A stretch of DNA of 64,000 nucleotides from Paenibacillus lignilyticus (GCF_017942085.1 NZ_JAGKSP010000006.1:310001-374000); one strand, 5' to 3'; shown: positions 40,884 through 51,204, numbered from the stretch's first letter. Program-made: numbers and translations. Notes: generated by a model not told the origin, from the letters alone.

Positions 40884-41819
40884 ATGGCTCGGTATTTAGG
40901 TGGTAAGTTCGTTAATATTGTGATTTCGTTGCTAATTCTAGCCACCGCAACCTTTTTCTTGATGAAGGCTGTCCCAGGGGACCCTTTCACGCAGGAAAAA
41001 GCAATTCCGCCGGAGATTAAAGCGCAAATTATGGCGCATTACGGCTTGGATAAACCGATTGGCACGCAATACGCGATTTACATGAAAAACCTGTTCCAAC
41101 TGGATCTTGGTGAATCCATGAGAAGTCAGAACAGAACGGTATCAAGTATTATTACGGATTCCTTTGGCACATCGCTTAAAATTGGTTTGATTGCAGTGGT
41201 TGTTTCGGTTATTGTCGGGATTTACCTTGGTATGATGGCAGCGCTAAGACATAAGAAATTGATTGATAACTTGGCGATGTTCATTGCCGTTATCGGTATT
41301 TCGGTTCCAAACTTCGTTATCGGTGCCATGATCCAATATTACCTCGCTGTTAAGGTGCCGATATTTAATGTTGCAGGGTTGGAAAGCCCGCTCGATTACG
41401 TGCTTCCAGTAATTACCTTGTCGACACTCCCTATTGCATTCATCGCGAGATTAACGCGTTCAACAATGCTCGAGGTACTGACCTCGGACTATATTCGTAC
41501 TGCGAAGGCAAAAGGTTTGACGCCGTCAGCCATTCTGTGGCAGCACGGACTTCGTAACGGTATTTTGCCGGTTGTTACCTATCTTGGTCCTATGACAGCG
41601 AACATCATTACAGGTTCTGTCGTAGTCGAACAAATTTATGGTCTTCCGGGTTTGGGCGCTCACTTCGTGGACAGCATCACTAACCGTGACTACACACTCA
41701 TTATGGGTATTACGATTTTCTACGCCGTAATTCTTATGGCAGCACGCTTCTTGACAGATGTGGCTTACATTCTTGTCGATCCGCGTATCAAAGTCAGCGG
41801 AGGTGTCGTTAAAAAATGA
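40884..41819 (+). CDS. oppB: Oligopeptide ABC transporter permease
   Basis: About 311 residues, DppB/OppB type permease with six helices. Has the family N-terminus ATFFLMKAVPGDPF, the extracellular DLGESMRSQN loop and the EAA loop DYIRTAKAKGLTPSAILWQHGLRN that contacts the ATPases. ATG 40884 follows a G-rich ribosome region (40871-40877). Stop overlaps oppC by ATGA. Confidence 0.95.
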   Translation: MARYLGGKFVNIVISLLILATATFFLMKAVPGDPFTQEKAIPPEIKAQIMAHYGLDKPIGTQYAIYMKNLFQLDLGESMRSQNRTVSSIITDSFGTSLKIGLIAVVVSVIVGIYLGMMAALRHKKLIDNLAMFIAVIGISVPNFVIGAMIQYYLAVKVPIFNVAGLESPLDYVLPVITLSTLPIAFIARLTRSTMLEVLTSDYIRTAKAKGLTPSAILWQHGLRNGILPVVTYLGPMTANIITGSVVVEQIYGLPGLGAHFVDSITNRDYTLIMGITIFYAVILMAARFLTDVAYILVDPRIKVSGGVVKK

Positions 41820-42763
41820 GTACGCGTCTGAAGGAATTGAAGCTTGAAGAGCAGATTGCTAATGCGCCATTTGAGAAATTGAAGCAAAGACATACAGAAG
41901 CTGAAGTAATAACTGCACCAAGCCGTTCCACGTTCCAAGAGAACTGGGCACGACTTCAAAAGAATAAATGGGCTATGACAGGGATGTACGTTTTGATCGT
42001 CATGATAATTTTGGCGGTTGTATGTCCGATGTTTTCGCCGTATGATTCATCTACGAACGATTTGAAGAATACCTATGCTTCGCCATCGGGCAAGCACTGG
42101 TTTGGAACAGATAACCTGGGCCGTGATCTCTTTACGAGAACATGGATGGGCGTTCGTATCTCGCTTCTCGTTGGTTTTACGGCTGCTTTTATCGACCTTG
42201 TAATTGGTGTTGCTTATGGCGGTGTTATGGGCTTTGCAGGCAAACGTGTCGGCGATGCAATGAACAAGCTTGCTGAAGTGCTTTATGCGATTCCGCATCT
42301 GCTTGTCGTTATCTTGCTTTCCGTTGTAATGGGCTCAGGTCTCTCGACCATCATTATCGCGCTATCCATCACCGGCTGGATTACGATGTCGTGGATCGTT
42401 CGCGGTCAAATTTTGCAGCTGAAGAACCATGAATACGTGCTTGCGGCACAATCGATGGGCGCCAGCGGTTCCCGCATTTTGTTCCGCCACTTAATTCCGA
42501 ACACACTCGGTCCGATCATCGTTACCGTAACGTTGTCGGTACCGTCCGCTATATTTGCAGAAGCATTCCTAAGCTTCTTGGGTCTGGGCGTTCAATCACC
42601 GGCGGCATCGCTTGGTACATTGATCGGCGAAGCGATGTCCTCTTGGACACTGTACCCATGGCTGATGCTGATTCCTGCATCCCTATTGAGCATTACAATG
42701 CTTGCCTTCAACATTTTCGGTGACGGTCTTCAAGATGCGTTTGATCCGAAAATGAAAAAATAA
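41816..42763 (+). CDS. oppC: Oligopeptide ABC transporter permease
   Basis: 315 residues, DppC/OppC type permease: cytoplasmic N-terminus of about 50 residues (NWARLQKNKWAMTG), first helix, then HWFGTDNLGRDLFTR and the EAA loop EYVLAAQSMGASGSRILFRH. Forms the translocation pore with OppB. Translationally coupled to oppB by a 4-bp overlap. Confidence 0.95.
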   Translation: MSTRLKELKLEEQIANAPFEKLKQRHTEAEVITAPSRSTFQENWARLQKNKWAMTGMYVLIVMIILAVVCPMFSPYDSSTNDLKNTYASPSGKHWFGTDNLGRDLFTRTWMGVRISLLVGFTAAFIDLVIGVAYGGVMGFAGKRVGDAMNKLAEVLYAIPHLLVVILLSVVMGSGLSTIIIALSITGWITMSWIVRGQILQLKNHEYVLAAQSMGASGSRILFRHLIPNTLGPIIVTVTLSVPSAIFAEAFLSFLGLGVQSPAASLGTLIGEAMSSWTLYPWLMLIPASLLSITMLAFNIFGDGLQDAFDPKMKK

Positions 42764-42783
42764 ACAGCGCAGGGAGTGAGCTT

Positions 42784-43782
42784 ATGAGTGATCCGATTCT
42801 AAGTATTTCTGATTTGCATATCTCGTTTCACGTGCGCGGTGGAGAGGTTCAGGCTGTTCGCGGGGTTGATTTGGAGATTAATCCCGGGGAGTCTGTTGCA
42901 ATCGTCGGCGAGTCCGGCAGCGGCAAGAGCGTTACCGCTCAATCTATTCTTCGTCTGATCCCTACGCCTCCGGGCGTGTACAAGAAGGGCTCCATTTCAT
43001 TTATGGGCGAAGATCTCCTAAGCAAAACCGAGAAAGAGATGGAGTCCATTCGCGGTAAGGAAATCGGCATGATCTTCCAAGATCCGATGACTTCGCTTAA
43101 TCCTACTCTTACAGTAGGTCGCCAAATTACGGAAGTACTCATCAAACATCAGAAAATGAGCGCGTCGGATGCAACCGGCCGTGCGGTTGAATTGCTGAAT
43201 TTGGTTGGGATTCCGAATGCGGCAGAACGTGTAAAGCAGTTCCCGCATCAGTTCTCCGGCGGTATGCGTCAACGGGTTATGATTGCTATTGCACTTGCTT
43301 GTAACCCAAGATTGCTGATTGCGGACGAGCCGACAACAGCACTGGACGTTACGATTCAAGCGCAAATCATGACGTTGATGAAGGATCTGCAGAAGAAAAC
43401 CGGCACGTCGATTATCCTCATTACACATGACCTTGGTATCGTTGCCGACATGTGTGACCGCGTTGTTGTTATGTACGCGGGTAAAGTGGTTGAAACCGGA
43501 ACGAAACAAGAAATTTTCAAAAATCCACAGCATCCGTACACGAGAGGGCTGCTTCGTTCCCTGCCTCGTCTGGATCAAAATAAAAATGAGCCGCTTGTTC
43601 CGATTATCGGAACACCGCCGGATATGTCATCACCGCCACCTGGCTGTGCGTTCTGCGCGCGTTGTGATGAAGCGATGCGGATCTGTGTAGATAACGATCC
43701 GGCTACGTACACAATCAGCGAAACGCAAACGGCTAAGTGCTGGTTGCATGACGCGGCCCTCAAAGGGGGAGAAAGTGCATGA
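42784..43782 (+). CDS. oppD: Oligopeptide ABC transporter ATP-binding protein
   Basis: 332 residues. ATPase with Walker [10 protein letters not shown]-loop [11 protein letters not shown], signature [12 protein letters not shown], Walker [13 protein letters not shown] and H-loop ITHD. The C-terminal oligopeptide-transporter extension has a Cys pattern CAFCARC that in this family can hold an Fe-S cluster. Powers peptide import with OppF; overlaps it by ATGA. Confidence 0.95.
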   Translation: MSDPILSISDLHISFHVRGGEVQAVRGVDLEINPGESVAIVGESGSGKSVTAQSILRLIPTPPGVYKKGSISFMGEDLLSKTEKEMESIRGKEIGMIFQDPMTSLNPTLTVGRQITEVLIKHQKMSASDATGRAVELLNLVGIPNAAERVKQFPHQFSGGMRQRVMIAIALACNPRLLIADEPTTALDVTIQAQIMTLMKDLQKKTGTSIILITHDLGIVADMCDRVVVMYAGKVVETGTKQEIFKNPQHPYTRGLLRSLPRLDQNKNEPLVPIIGTPPDMSSPPPGCAFCARCDEAMRICVDNDPATYTISETQTAKCWLHDAALKGGESA

Positions 43783-44744
43783 AATCAAACAATGACATGT
43801 TGATCGAAGTCGACCATTTGATGAAGCACTTCGATATCGGCAATGGTAAAACGCTAAAAGCGGTCAACGATATTTCGTTTGGCATCCGCAAAGGCGAAAC
43901 GCTCGGTATGGTAGGCGAGTCGGGCTGTGGTAAATCGACAGCAGGCCGTACGCTGCTCCGTCTGTATGAACCGACTGCAGGATCCGTTAAGTTCCAAGGT
44001 CAAGATATTATGACTGCTAAAGGGGCTAACCTGAAGGCGCTGAGACGCGAAATGCAAATGGTTTTCCAAGATCCGTATGCTTCGCTTAATCCGCGTTGGA
44101 AAGTTGAAAACCTGATCGCTGAACCGCTTGATATTCACGGTTTGGCCGGCAGCTCCAAGGAAAGAAAGCTGCAAGTTGAACGGCTGCTTGACCGTGTAGG
44201 CCTTCGTTCGGATCACGCGAAACGTTATCCGCATGAATTCTCCGGCGGTCAGCGTCAACGGATCGGGATTGCTCGCGCGCTTGCGCTAAATCCGAAATTC
44301 ATCGTTTGCGACGAGCCGATCTCGGCACTTGACGTTTCCATTCAAGCGCAAGTGGTCAATTTGCTGCAGGATTTGCAGCGTGATTACGGCTTGACGTACT
44401 TGTTTATCGCGCATGACCTTGCGATGGTTAAACATATCAGTGACCGTGTAGCGGTTATGTATTTGGGTAAAATGGTTGAGCTTGCCGAGAGTGAAGAGCT
44501 CTACGCCAATCCGAAGCATCCGTATACCAAAGCGCTGATGTCCGCGATTCCGGTACCGGATCCGGAAGTAGAAGAGAACAAAGAGCGTATCGTCCTGACA
44601 GGCGAGCTGCCGAGCCCGGTTAACCCGCCAAGCGGCTGTCATTTCCGGACTCGCTGTCCGTTTGCAACAGAGAAATGCGCTGCAGAAGTGCCTGCATTCC
44701 GAGAAGTTGAACCTAACCATTGGGCTGCCTGCCATTATGCATAA
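43779..44744 (+). CDS. oppF: Oligopeptide ABC transporter ATP-binding protein
   Basis: 321 residues. Walker [23 protein letters not shown], signature [12 protein letters not shown], Walker [14 protein letters not shown]-loop IAHD. C-terminal family extension ends with [14 protein letters not shown], again with spaced cysteines. Last gene of oppABCDF; a terminator follows. Confidence 0.95.
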   Translation: MKSNNDMLIEVDHLMKHFDIGNGKTLKAVNDISFGIRKGETLGMVGESGCGKSTAGRTLLRLYEPTAGSVKFQGQDIMTAKGANLKALRREMQMVFQDPYASLNPRWKVENLIAEPLDIHGLAGSSKERKLQVERLLDRVGLRSDHAKRYPHEFSGGQRQRIGIARALALNPKFIVCDEPISALDVSIQAQVVNLLQDLQRDYGLTYLFIAHDLAMVKHISDRVAVMYLGKMVELAESEELYANPKHPYTKALMSAIPVPDPEVEENKERIVLTGELPSPVNPPSGCHFRTRCPFATEKCAAEVPAFREVEPNHWAACHYA

Positions 44745-44753
44745 ATAAAGAAG

Positions 44754-44791
44754 AAGGACGGTTCGCAGTCATGCGAATCGTCCTTTTTTTT
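44754..44791 (+). terminator. Terminator of the opp operon
   Basis: AAGGACGGTTCGCA (44754-44767) / TGCGAATCGTCCTT (44772-44785, one G-U), four-nt loop, eight Ts. Confidence 0.9.
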
Positions 44792-44820
44792 GCGTCTTTG
44801 TGCAACCGACAAAGTCTCTT

Positions 44821-45729
44821 CTATAATATACGCTCGCCGAGCAAAGAGCCGATGAGCTCTACCGCAAGTCTGGCTGTGCGGCCATTCGTATCCAGCAGCG
44901 GATTCACTTCTACGATATCGGCGGAGGTCACCATCCCGCAATCGAACAACATCTCCATGGCCAAATGCGCCTCTCTGTAATTAAGACCGCCGCGTACGGG
45001 AGTGCCGGTTCCGGGAGCTTCACCGGGATCGACACTGTCTATATCGAAGCTGACGTGCACGCCTTCTGAGCCGTACGATGCGATCGCGATGGCTTTCTCC
45101 ATCACGCGCCCCATCCCGATACGGTCGATGTCATGCATGGTAAAACAGGTGATGCCGGTTTCGTAAATATTTCGTTTCTCGCCTTCGTCCAGCTCTCTGA
45201 CGCCGACAAGGACGACACGCTTGGCTTGCAATTTCGGGGATCGTCCAAGCAGATCTGTGAATCTCGAATCGCCGAGACCAAGACTCGCTGCCAAAGCCAT
45301 CCCGTGAATATTGCCTGTCAGCGAGGTTTCCGGCGTGTTCATATCGGCATGAGCATCAATCCAGACGACTCCTAACTGCTGAATGCGCTCTGTAATTCCC
45401 GCGATGGTGCCGATTGCGATGCTGTGATCTCCTCCTATAGTGAGCGGAAAGGTTTCGTTTTCCATGGCCGCATGTACCGAGTGTGCGAGAGCTTCACTCA
45501 TTGCAAGCACGCGCCCCCAGTTGCGTAACCGTTCCAATGTTCGGCGTTCAATTGCGGATTCAGCTGTTTCCTTCCAAGGTAATATAGAGTAACTTTGATT
45601 CAACAATTGAAGCTTCTCAGGTAAGCCTGCTTGCAGGACGGCCTCCGGACCGCCGCTTGCACCGGGTCTGCTGGCTCCGAAATGAAAGGGGACGGGAAGG
45701 ACTGTTACGGGCTGCCGATATTTGTTCAT
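44821..45729 (-). CDS. rocF: Arginase
   Basis: 302 residues. Ureohydrolase converting arginine to ornithine and urea. The two-manganese site is visible in GGDHSIAIG, WIDAHADMNTPETSLTGNIHG and SFDIDSVDP; the GTGTPVRGGL and EVNPLLD segments indicate arginase rather than agmatinase or formiminoglutamase. Minus-strand SD GGAGG lies 8 bp before the ATG. It stands alone, without rocD/rocE; the opp operon next to it could supply peptide-derived arginine. Confidence 0.92.
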   Translation of the reverse strand: MNKYRQPVTVLPVPFHFGASRPGASGGPEAVLQAGLPEKLQLLNQSYSILPWKETAESAIERRTLERLRNWGRVLAMSEALAHSVHAAMENETFPLTIGGDHSIAIGTIAGITERIQQLGVVWIDAHADMNTPETSLTGNIHGMALAASLGLGDSRFTDLLGRSPKLQAKRVVLVGVRELDEGEKRNIYETGITCFTMHDIDRIGMGRVMEKAIAIASYGSEGVHVSFDIDSVDPGEAPGTGTPVRGGLNYREAHLAMEMLFDCGMVTSADIVEVNPLLDTNGRTARLAVELIGSLLGERIL

Positions 45730-45815
45730 GGGAATCCCTCCTATGGAATGTGTTACGCCGCATGGTTATATATAGACGCGAAGGAGCGAAGTCATGACAA
45801 ACCGGAGTCAATCGT

Positions 45816-45844
45816 TTAACATGCCGTATGAATTGTGGTACGAT
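45816..45844 (+). promoter_or_regulatory. Promoter of rsmD-coaD
   Basis: TTAACA (45816-45821, five of six), 17-bp spacer ending TGG, TACGAT (45839-45844). Extended -10; transcript start near 45851, which rules out the upstream in-frame GTG at 45828 as start. Confidence 0.65.
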
Positions 45845-45869
45845 ACAAGCAGCAGTAAGGATGGCTAAG

Positions 45870-46475
45870 GTGAAAGGGGCAAGAGCAGCTTTGAGAGTGA
45901 TTGCAGGCACGGCTAAAGGCCGGACCTTAAAGGCGGTTCCGGGCAAAAACACGCGGCCGACAACCGATAAAGTAAAAGAAGCGATTTTCAGTATGATTGG
46001 TCCTTTCTTCGATGGCGGATTTGTGCTTGATCTCTTTGCGGGTACCGGAGGTTTGGGCATTGAGTCATTGAGCAGAGGAATGGATCGTGCGGTTTTTGTC
46101 GATTTGGACGGAGGAAGCATCGAGGTTATCAAGCAAAACGTACAGGCTGCCGGGGTGGCGGAACAAGCGGAGATTTACCGCACGGAGGCGGTGCGGGCGG
46201 TGAAAGCGCTGGCGAAGCGCGGGCTTAAGTTTGAGCTCGTTTTTCTGGACCCGCCTTACCGGATGAAAGAAATGGACAGTTTAATGAATGAGCTGGCAGA
46301 ACGCGATCTGCTCGGTACGGACGCGACGATAGTCGTCGAGCATGATGCTGACCATGTCTATCCGGAGACGATGGAAGTTTTCCGGCAGATCAGACATTCG
46401 AAGTACGGCGACACGGCAGTGACTATTTATAGGTACGAAAAGGCGACAGAGCCAACCGTACATATGGAGGCGTAA
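45870..46475 (+). CDS. rsmD: 16S rRNA (guanine966-N2)-methyltransferase
   Basis: About 201 residues. SAM-dependent methyltransferase of the small ribosomal subunit (B. subtilis YlbH). Typical [19 protein letters not shown] loop [13 protein letters not shown] and the catalytic FLDPPY. The start is uncertain: GTG 45870 (AAGGA at 45857-45861), ATG 45861 or TTG 45891, the last giving the family-typical N-terminus [11 protein letters not shown]. Followed 2 bp later by coaD, as in Bacillus. Confidence 0.9.
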   Translation: MKGARAALRVIAGTAKGRTLKAVPGKNTRPTTDKVKEAIFSMIGPFFDGGFVLDLFAGTGGLGIESLSRGMDRAVFVDLDGGSIEVIKQNVQAAGVAEQAEIYRTEAVRAVKALAKRGLKFELVFLDPPYRMKEMDSLMNELAERDLLGTDATIVVEHDADHVYPETMEVFRQIRHSKYGDTAVTIYRYEKATEPTVHMEA

Positions 46476-46477
46476 GC

Positions 46478-46990
46478 ATGACAACACCAACAGGAATGCC
46501 AAGACAGCGTGTTGCCGTATATCCGGGCAGCTTTGATCCCGTCACATGCGGGCATTTGGATATTATTAAACGCGCGGCAAAGCAGTTCGATCATTTGATC
46601 GTTGCGGTACTGAACAATTCCAGCAAAAACCCGCTGTTTACGGTGGAGGAGCGTAAGGCGCTGTTAACTGAAATCACCAAAGAGCTGCCGAATGTGACGA
46701 TCGACAGCTTCCGTGATCTGCTCGTCAACTTCATGCGCTCGCGCAATGCGGATTGTATCGTGCGCGGAATTCGTTCGGTTACGGATTTTGAATATGAGCT
46801 GCAAATGGCTTCCACCAATCATCAGCTCGATGGCGAGATCGAGACGATATTTATGATGACGAATCCCAAATATTCGTATTTGAGCTCCAGCATCGTGAAG
46901 GAAATTGCGAAGTTTAAAGGCAATGTGCAGGACTTGGTGCCTGACGAGGTGAGGGAATCGCTGATTGCCAAATATGCGGACCAGGATTAG
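46478..46990 (+). CDS. coaD: Phosphopantetheine adenylyltransferase
   Basis: 170 residues. Penultimate step of coenzyme A synthesis. Nucleotidyltransferase marks: [16 protein letters not shown] with the GHxD/HxGH-type site, [10 protein letters not shown] and the C-terminal [14 protein letters not shown] slightly extended N-terminus ([11 protein letters not shown]) precedes the family start. SD GGAGGCG. Its stop overlaps the ylbJ stop on the other strand by 3 bp. Confidence 0.95.
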   Translation: MTTPTGMPRQRVAVYPGSFDPVTCGHLDIIKRAAKQFDHLIVAVLNNSSKNPLFTVEERKALLTEITKELPNVTIDSFRDLLVNFMRSRNADCIVRGIRSVTDFEYELQMASTNHQLDGEIETIFMMTNPKYSYLSSSIVKEIAKFKGNVQDLVPDEVRESLIAKYADQD

Positions 46991-48192
46991 TTCGTCTTGG
47001 TTTGAGGCGCGGCCAGCAATGAGGCGGTTATGAGTGCCAGCAGCATGAAGAGGAATAGCAGCAGCAGGACAGGTGTATATGGCCACAGTGAATGTAAATC
47101 GCCCGCGTGGATGATTGCATTCGAGGCGCCGCCTGTCTTTTCTGGTTGTTCCATAGCCGGAGCGGCTGCCGGAATGATGCGGCCCGCCAAAGAAGACATC
47201 GGCTTCCAAGCTGCAAGGGTAAGGAAGAACGCGAGCAGGCTCTGGATGAGCCGTGTAGCGGCAAGCCGTTTCAGGGATAAGCCGGTGCCGGAGATGGCGC
47301 TGCCGGCCTGGAGCAGGGCGCTTAAGCCGCCAAAGCTGAGTACGGCTGCGATAGCTGCCGCATTCCAAGGCAGGCCGCCTGTGAAGTGCGAGGAAGCCGC
47401 CGCGTAGGTGCCGATATGGCTTTCAATCAAACCCGGCAGCAGGAAAGCAGGCGTGCCTTCCGGCAGTAACGGCTGCGTAAGCTTAACGAGAACGGCGCCG
47501 AACATCATGAATCCGCCAATGGCCATCAGCTTGTAGACGGATACCGTAACGGAATCGCCGAGCACTTTGCCGAAGGTTCGGCCATCGCGTTTTCTTGCGG
47601 CCACCATGGCGACCGCCGCTTGTTTCAGCAATAGGGTAATGGATGCCGCCGCAGGCGGCTGAGCTGGCTCGTTTGCTGCGGCAGGTTTCATCTTGGCGAA
47701 ACGAGCGTGCAGGAAAGCTGTGAGCAGAGCGGAAGCCCATACGGCTGCGGCAATTGCGGCTCCGATCGCCGGGCGTTCCAAGAAGCCTGCTCCGACGACG
47801 AGGAGCATGAACAGGGGGCTCGGCATATGGGTCAACGCGAGCAGTCTCTGTCCTTCCGGAGCCGTTACCGTCTCGCTGCGGCGTAGGGCGGCTGTTGTCT
47901 CGGCACCGCAGGGAAAACCCCCGGACCATCCCAGCGCTATCGCAATACCGGCTTCGCCCGGCAGGCGAAAGAGCTTGCGCATGAGCGGCTGCAAGAGCGC
48001 TCCGAAGCCGTGCAGAGCGCCGAAGGCGAGCATCAGCTCAAGTAAAGTAAGGAATGGGAGCAGTCCGGGGAAGACGAGATTCCACCAGACGGTTAGCCCT
48101 TGCAGGGACGCTTGAAAGGCCTCGTCCGGCCGAACGATAATCGAAGCGACGAGCAGTATCGACAAGCATGCAAGCAGGATGGTTCGCGTCAT
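46987..48192 (-). CDS. ylbJ: Sporulation integral membrane protein YlbJ
   Basis: About 401 residues, eight or more hydrophobic helices, with the nucleoside-recognition/gate-like segments [20 protein letters not shown] and [14 protein letters not shown]. YlbJ of B. subtilis is needed for a late, cortex-related stage of sporulation. ATG 48192 has GGAGTG at a good distance; GTG 48201 is too close to it. No clear promoter was found; it probably reads through from tmcAL or has a sporulation-sigma promoter I cannot see. Confidence 0.85.
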   Translation of the reverse strand: MTRTILLACLSILLVASIIVRPDEAFQASLQGLTVWWNLVFPGLLPFLTLLELMLAFGALHGFGALLQPLMRKLFRLPGEAGIAIALGWSGGFPCGAETTAALRRSETVTAPEGQRLLALTHMPSPLFMLLVVGAGFLERPAIGAAIAAAVWASALLTAFLHARFAKMKPAAANEPAQPPAAASITLLLKQAAVAMVAARKRDGRTFGKVLGDSVTVSVYKLMAIGGFMMFGAVLVKLTQPLLPEGTPAFLLPGLIESHIGTYAAASSHFTGGLPWNAAAIAAVLSFGGLSALLQAGSAISGTGLSLKRLAATRLIQSLLAFFLTLAAWKPMSSLAGRIIPAAAPAMEQPEKTGGASNAIIHAGDLHSLWPYTPVLLLLFLFMLLALITASLLAAPQTKTN

Positions 48193-48277
48193 GGGTTTCA
48201 CTCCAATGATTCATGTAGGGCCGGGACAAACACAGCCACTACATTTTTACGCTTGTCTACGTAAGGATAGACCTAAG

Positions 48278-49534
48278 TCATGGAATCCGCCCTTGGATTG
48301 TGATCGGTTTCTCGTAATAGTCCCGGAAGAGATCGCGCGGGCTTGCGTCCGGCCAGCCGAGCGCGTATACCGAAGTGGCCTGAACATCAAGCTCCAGATA
48401 CGGGTCGGCTTGCTGTGAGCGCGCCGCGCTGTTTAAGATCGGAAGCTTGGCTGTCTTGCGCATTCGCTTAAGCAGCTCTTGCCCTCGAGGGCTGTATCCG
48501 AGTATTCTTATGTATTGAATGCCGCCGCGCAGCCGTTCCGGAGATAGGAGCTCCTTCGAATGCCCTAGCAGCACGGAGAGCAAAGCGCGCTGCAGCTTCG
48601 TGCGCGTATAGCGTTTCGTCTTCAGTTTATCGAGCAGTGGCTCAAAGGCAAGCGTATCGAGCGAAGGGAGTATCTTCTTCAGCCGATGTTCCAAGCCTTC
48701 GGTCATTTCGTGATAACTGCCAAGAGTCGCTGCCGACTCGCCGACAAGCTTATGAAACAGCTGCGACGTATATTGCACCCAGCTGCTCCGCCCTCTGCCG
48801 ATCGCATGATCGCGCATGAGCAGCTCGAGCGTAGAATGCGGTACGTAAGGGGCGGTCCCCTCTGGGGAAGCAGCCTCGAGCGTCAGCTTGCGGATTGCCG
48901 TTGCGCTCGCGATTTGCGCATCTGTAATGGTCGTCTGCGAGTAGCCGGCCTTCTCGCGTTTCAAAGAGAAGGGCTCGATTGCGCTGCCAAGCCGCTCGAG
49001 CGCAAGCAAATAGTGCAGCCCCAGCGTATTGTTCGGCTGGGCGAGCGGGAAGGAGGCCGCCTCAGCGTCACCGGCCGCTTCCATATACAAGCGAACAGCT
49101 TCGCTGTAGGCTGCGGGGTAACTGGCGCCTGTCCGCAGGCAATCCGCCATGAGCGCGCTGAAGGCCGCTGGCTCATGCGCGAGCAATCCGGCGACTCGGC
49201 GCAGCGGACCGATCTCGCCGGCCTCGCTGCCGAAGCAGAGCGCGTCTACGACGCCCGTCGCTTCCAGGAGCGCGACCGCGCCGTAGCCGAACCATTCTGC
49301 CGCCTGCGTAGAATAGGCGACAGGCAGTTCGATGACGACATCGCAGCCTCCGCGCAGCGCCATCTCGGTGCGCGTCCATTTATTGAGCAGCGCAGGTTCG
49401 CCGCGCTGCAGGAAGTGGCCGCTCATAACGGCGACGACGGCGTCGCTTTCCGTTATTTTGAGCGATTGCTGCAAATGATAGTGATGACCGTTATGAAATG
49501 GGTTATACTCGACAATGAGCCCGACGGTTCGCAT
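48278..49534 (-). CDS. tmcAL: tRNA(Met) cytidine acetate ligase
   Basis: 418 residues. TmcAL (formerly YlbM) makes N4-acetylcytidine at the wobble base of elongator tRNA-Met using acetate and ATP. N-terminal nucleotidyltransferase core has IVEYNPFHNGHHYHL with HxGH, then MSGHFLQRGEPALLNKW and LPVAYSTQAAEWF. SD GGAGG upstream on the minus strand. It diverges from yceD, and both promoters use the same -35 hexamer. Acetate dependence links it loosely to ackA. Confidence 0.92.
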   Translation of the reverse strand: MRTVGLIVEYNPFHNGHHYHLQQSLKITESDAVVAVMSGHFLQRGEPALLNKWTRTEMALRGGCDVVIELPVAYSTQAAEWFGYGAVALLEATGVVDALCFGSEAGEIGPLRRVAGLLAHEPAAFSALMADCLRTGASYPAAYSEAVRLYMEAAGDAEAASFPLAQPNNTLGLHYLLALERLGSAIEPFSLKREKAGYSQTTITDAQIASATAIRKLTLEAASPEGTAPYVPHSTLELLMRDHAIGRGRSSWVQYTSQLFHKLVGESAATLGSYHEMTEGLEHRLKKILPSLDTLAFEPLLDKLKTKRYTRTKLQRALLSVLLGHSKELLSPERLRGGIQYIRILGYSPRGQELLKRMRKTAKLPILNSAARSQQADPYLELDVQATSVYALGWPDASPRDLFRDYYEKPITIQGRIP

Positions 49535-49572
49535 GAATGTAAGCCTCCAAAAAGGGGATAGGGTATTTTTTC

Positions 49573-49624
49573 ACTATATCACGGCGTGAAAATGTTGACA
49601 AAACGATTCAATAGTCGATATAAT
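49573..49624. promoter_or_regulatory. Divergent promoters of tmcAL and yceD sharing one -35
   Basis: Plus strand: TTGACA (49595-49600), 18 bp, TATAAT (49619-49624), both perfect. Minus strand: TTGTCA (49601-49596), 17 bp, TATAGT (49578-49573) with extended TG. The two -35 elements occupy the same seven bases. Confidence 0.8.
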
Positions 49625-49650
49625 AAACTTTGTTTGTTTGGAGTGATGGT

Positions 49651-50157
49651 ATGGAGATTTATGTCCGGGAATTAATAGCCAAAGGATTGAAAGTTCCCAC
49701 TCAGTCAAGGTTAAACACGGATTGGCTGCTGCAAGTTCGTAAAGACGTATTACATGCAGACCCAATGAACGTCAACATGACGGCCTGGGGCGAAGACGGT
49801 ATTGCTCATGTGGAGGGCGAACTGTCCGTTGATGTCGATCTTGCATGCTCGCGGTGTTTGGAGTCGACGAAAGAACATGTTGTCGTTCCATTTCACGAGC
49901 GTTTCAAGCCGAAAGCCGCTTTAAACGGATCTGAGGAAGAAGAAATCATTCCGGTGGAGGAGGACAAGCTTGAGTTTGAGCCATTTCTTGAAGAAATGCT
50001 GATGCTCGCTTTGCCTTTCGTACCGCTTTGTGAAGAGGACTGCAAAGGACTTTGCCACACATGCGGCACCAACTTAAATGAGACAAATTGCGGATGCCAA
50101 AAGGACGATATCGATCCCAGACTAGCCGCGTTGAAAGATTTGTTTAAGTCGGAATAA
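49651..50157 (+). CDS. YceD/DUF177 family protein
   Basis: About 168 residues, YceD (DUF177) family; almost always encoded next to rpmF. Linked in other bacteria to 23S rRNA maturation, mechanism open. Four to six cysteines in LACSRCLE and in a C-terminal cluster ([13 protein letters not shown]...CGC) would bind zinc. ATG 49651 has GGAGTG 5 bp upstream; the ORF extended to 49630 has none. Strong consensus promoter upstream. Confidence 0.88.
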   Translation: MEIYVRELIAKGLKVPTQSRLNTDWLLQVRKDVLHADPMNVNMTAWGEDGIAHVEGELSVDVDLACSRCLESTKEHVVVPFHERFKPKAALNGSEEEEIIPVEEDKLEFEPFLEEMLMLALPFVPLCEEDCKGLCHTCGTNLNETNCGCQKDDIDPRLAALKDLFKSE

Positions 50158-50218
50158 TAGTGGATTCCTTGGAAACCAGTATTGTTCCAAACCGAATTCT
50201 GTTAAGGAGGTGGGAAAC

Positions 50219-50392
50219 ATGGCAGTACCACAACGTAGAACATCCAAAACACGTCGTGACAAACGTCGTACGCACTTTAAACTCGCGGTGCCGGGTATGA
50301 TTAAATGCGATCAATGCGGAGAGTTGAAATTGGCTCACCGGGTATGCAAAGTGTGCGGAACTTACAAATCAAGAGAGATCATCAAACAATAG
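50219..50392 (+). CDS. rpmF: 50S ribosomal protein L32
   Basis: 57 residues, very basic. [19 protein letters not shown] is the L32 start and the zinc ribbon is CDQC...CKVC, so it is the zinc-binding (C+) form. ATG 50219 follows AAGGAGG. Co-transcribed with yceD, ended by a hairpin terminator. Confidence 0.97.
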   Translation: MAVPQRRTSKTRRDKRRTHFKLAVPGMIKCDQCGELKLAHRVCKVCGTYKSREIIKQ

Positions 50393-50406
50393 TTTTAAGC
50401 GTAGCA

Positions 50407-50442
50407 ATAGTACTTCATCCCGTGATGAGGTGCTATTTTTTT
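50407..50442 (+). terminator. Terminator after rpmF
   Basis: ATAGTACTTCAT (50407-50418) / ATGAGGTGCTAT (50425-50436) with two G-U pairs, six-nt loop, seven Ts. Confidence 0.85.
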
Positions 50443-50492
50443 GCCCAAATAGGCGGCCACACATTGCGCTCGGCTGCTTTCTTTACTATACT

Positions 50493-50511
50493 ATTAGTAC
50501 CTGGTTATAAT
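50493..50511 (+). promoter_or_regulatory. FapR operator overlapping the fapR promoter
   Basis: ATTAGTACCTGGTTATAAT resembles the known FapR site (TTAGTACC-type inverted repeat with TA-rich ends). Its right end is a perfect -10, TATAAT (50506-50511), so bound FapR would block the promoter of the fapR-plsX-fab operon. Confidence 0.75.
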
Positions 50512-50538
50512 AGCTGATTGTAATCAGTGTGCTCAAAC

Positions 50539-51204
50539 ATGGTGTATGATAATCAGCCGAGGTACATACTTAGAACATTAGGCAAGGTGGTGCGGACCAT
50601 CGAACGTCTTCCGAAAAGACAAAGGCACCAGCTGCTGACCGGACTTATTGAGGATAATCCGTTCATAACGGATCAGGAGCTGACACGTCAGTTGAAAGTA
50701 AGCATCCAAACGGTGCGGCTTGACCGGCTGGAGCTTGGCATACCTGAGCTGCGGGAGAGAATGAAGCTGATGGCGGAGCGTTCGTATGACGCCGTCCGAT
50801 CACTGCCGCTGCATGAGGTAATCGGGGATATAGTGGATTTGCAGCTGGATAACAGCGGTATTTCTATTTTTGAAATTAAGGAAGAGCATGTATTTTCAAG
50901 AACCGGCATCGCACGCGGTCATCATGTCTTTGCACAAGCGAACTCACTCGCGGTAGCGGTGATTAACGATGAAATTGCTTTAACGGCAACAGCTGACATT
51001 AGATTCGTACGATCCGTGAAGCTTGGTGAGAAATGCATCGCCAAAGCTTACGTTCGTTCCGGCGGCCGCAGCAAAGCAAAGGTTGAGGTTTGCTCGTACG
51101 TAGGTGACGAATTGGTGTTCCAAGGCCATTTTGTCATTTATCGTTCCGCAGGCGCAGGCGAGTCGGGTATCGAAGGAGGAATGGATGGTGCGGATCGCAA
51201 TTGA
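50539..51204 (+). CDS. fapR: Fatty acid and phospholipid biosynthesis repressor FapR
   Basis: About 221 residues. N-terminal HTH (about 25-70, [21 protein letters not shown]) and C-terminal hot-dog domain ([23 protein letters not shown]), which binds malonyl-CoA and releases DNA. Controls the operon it heads through the site at 50493-50511. Start uncertain: ATG 50539 lies about 20 nt after the predicted transcript start and has no SD; GTG 50587 would match the shorter B. subtilis protein. A C-terminal Gly-rich tail overlaps plsX by 20 bp. Confidence 0.93.
   Translation: MVYDNQPRYILRTLGKVVRTIERLPKRQRHQLLTGLIEDNPFITDQELTRQLKVSIQTVRLDRLELGIPELRERMKLMAERSYDAVRSLPLHEVIGDIVDLQLDNSGISIFEIKEEHVFSRTGIARGHHVFAQANSLAVAVINDEIALTATADIRFVRSVKLGEKCIAKAYVRSGGRSKAKVEVCSYVGDELVFQGHFVIYRSAGAGESGIEGGMDGADRN

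Noticed and set aside
28385..44820. Prophage or genomic island with integrase
   Set aside because: No integrase, terminase, capsid, transposase or tRNA attachment site is visible; only one lysin-like gene is present.
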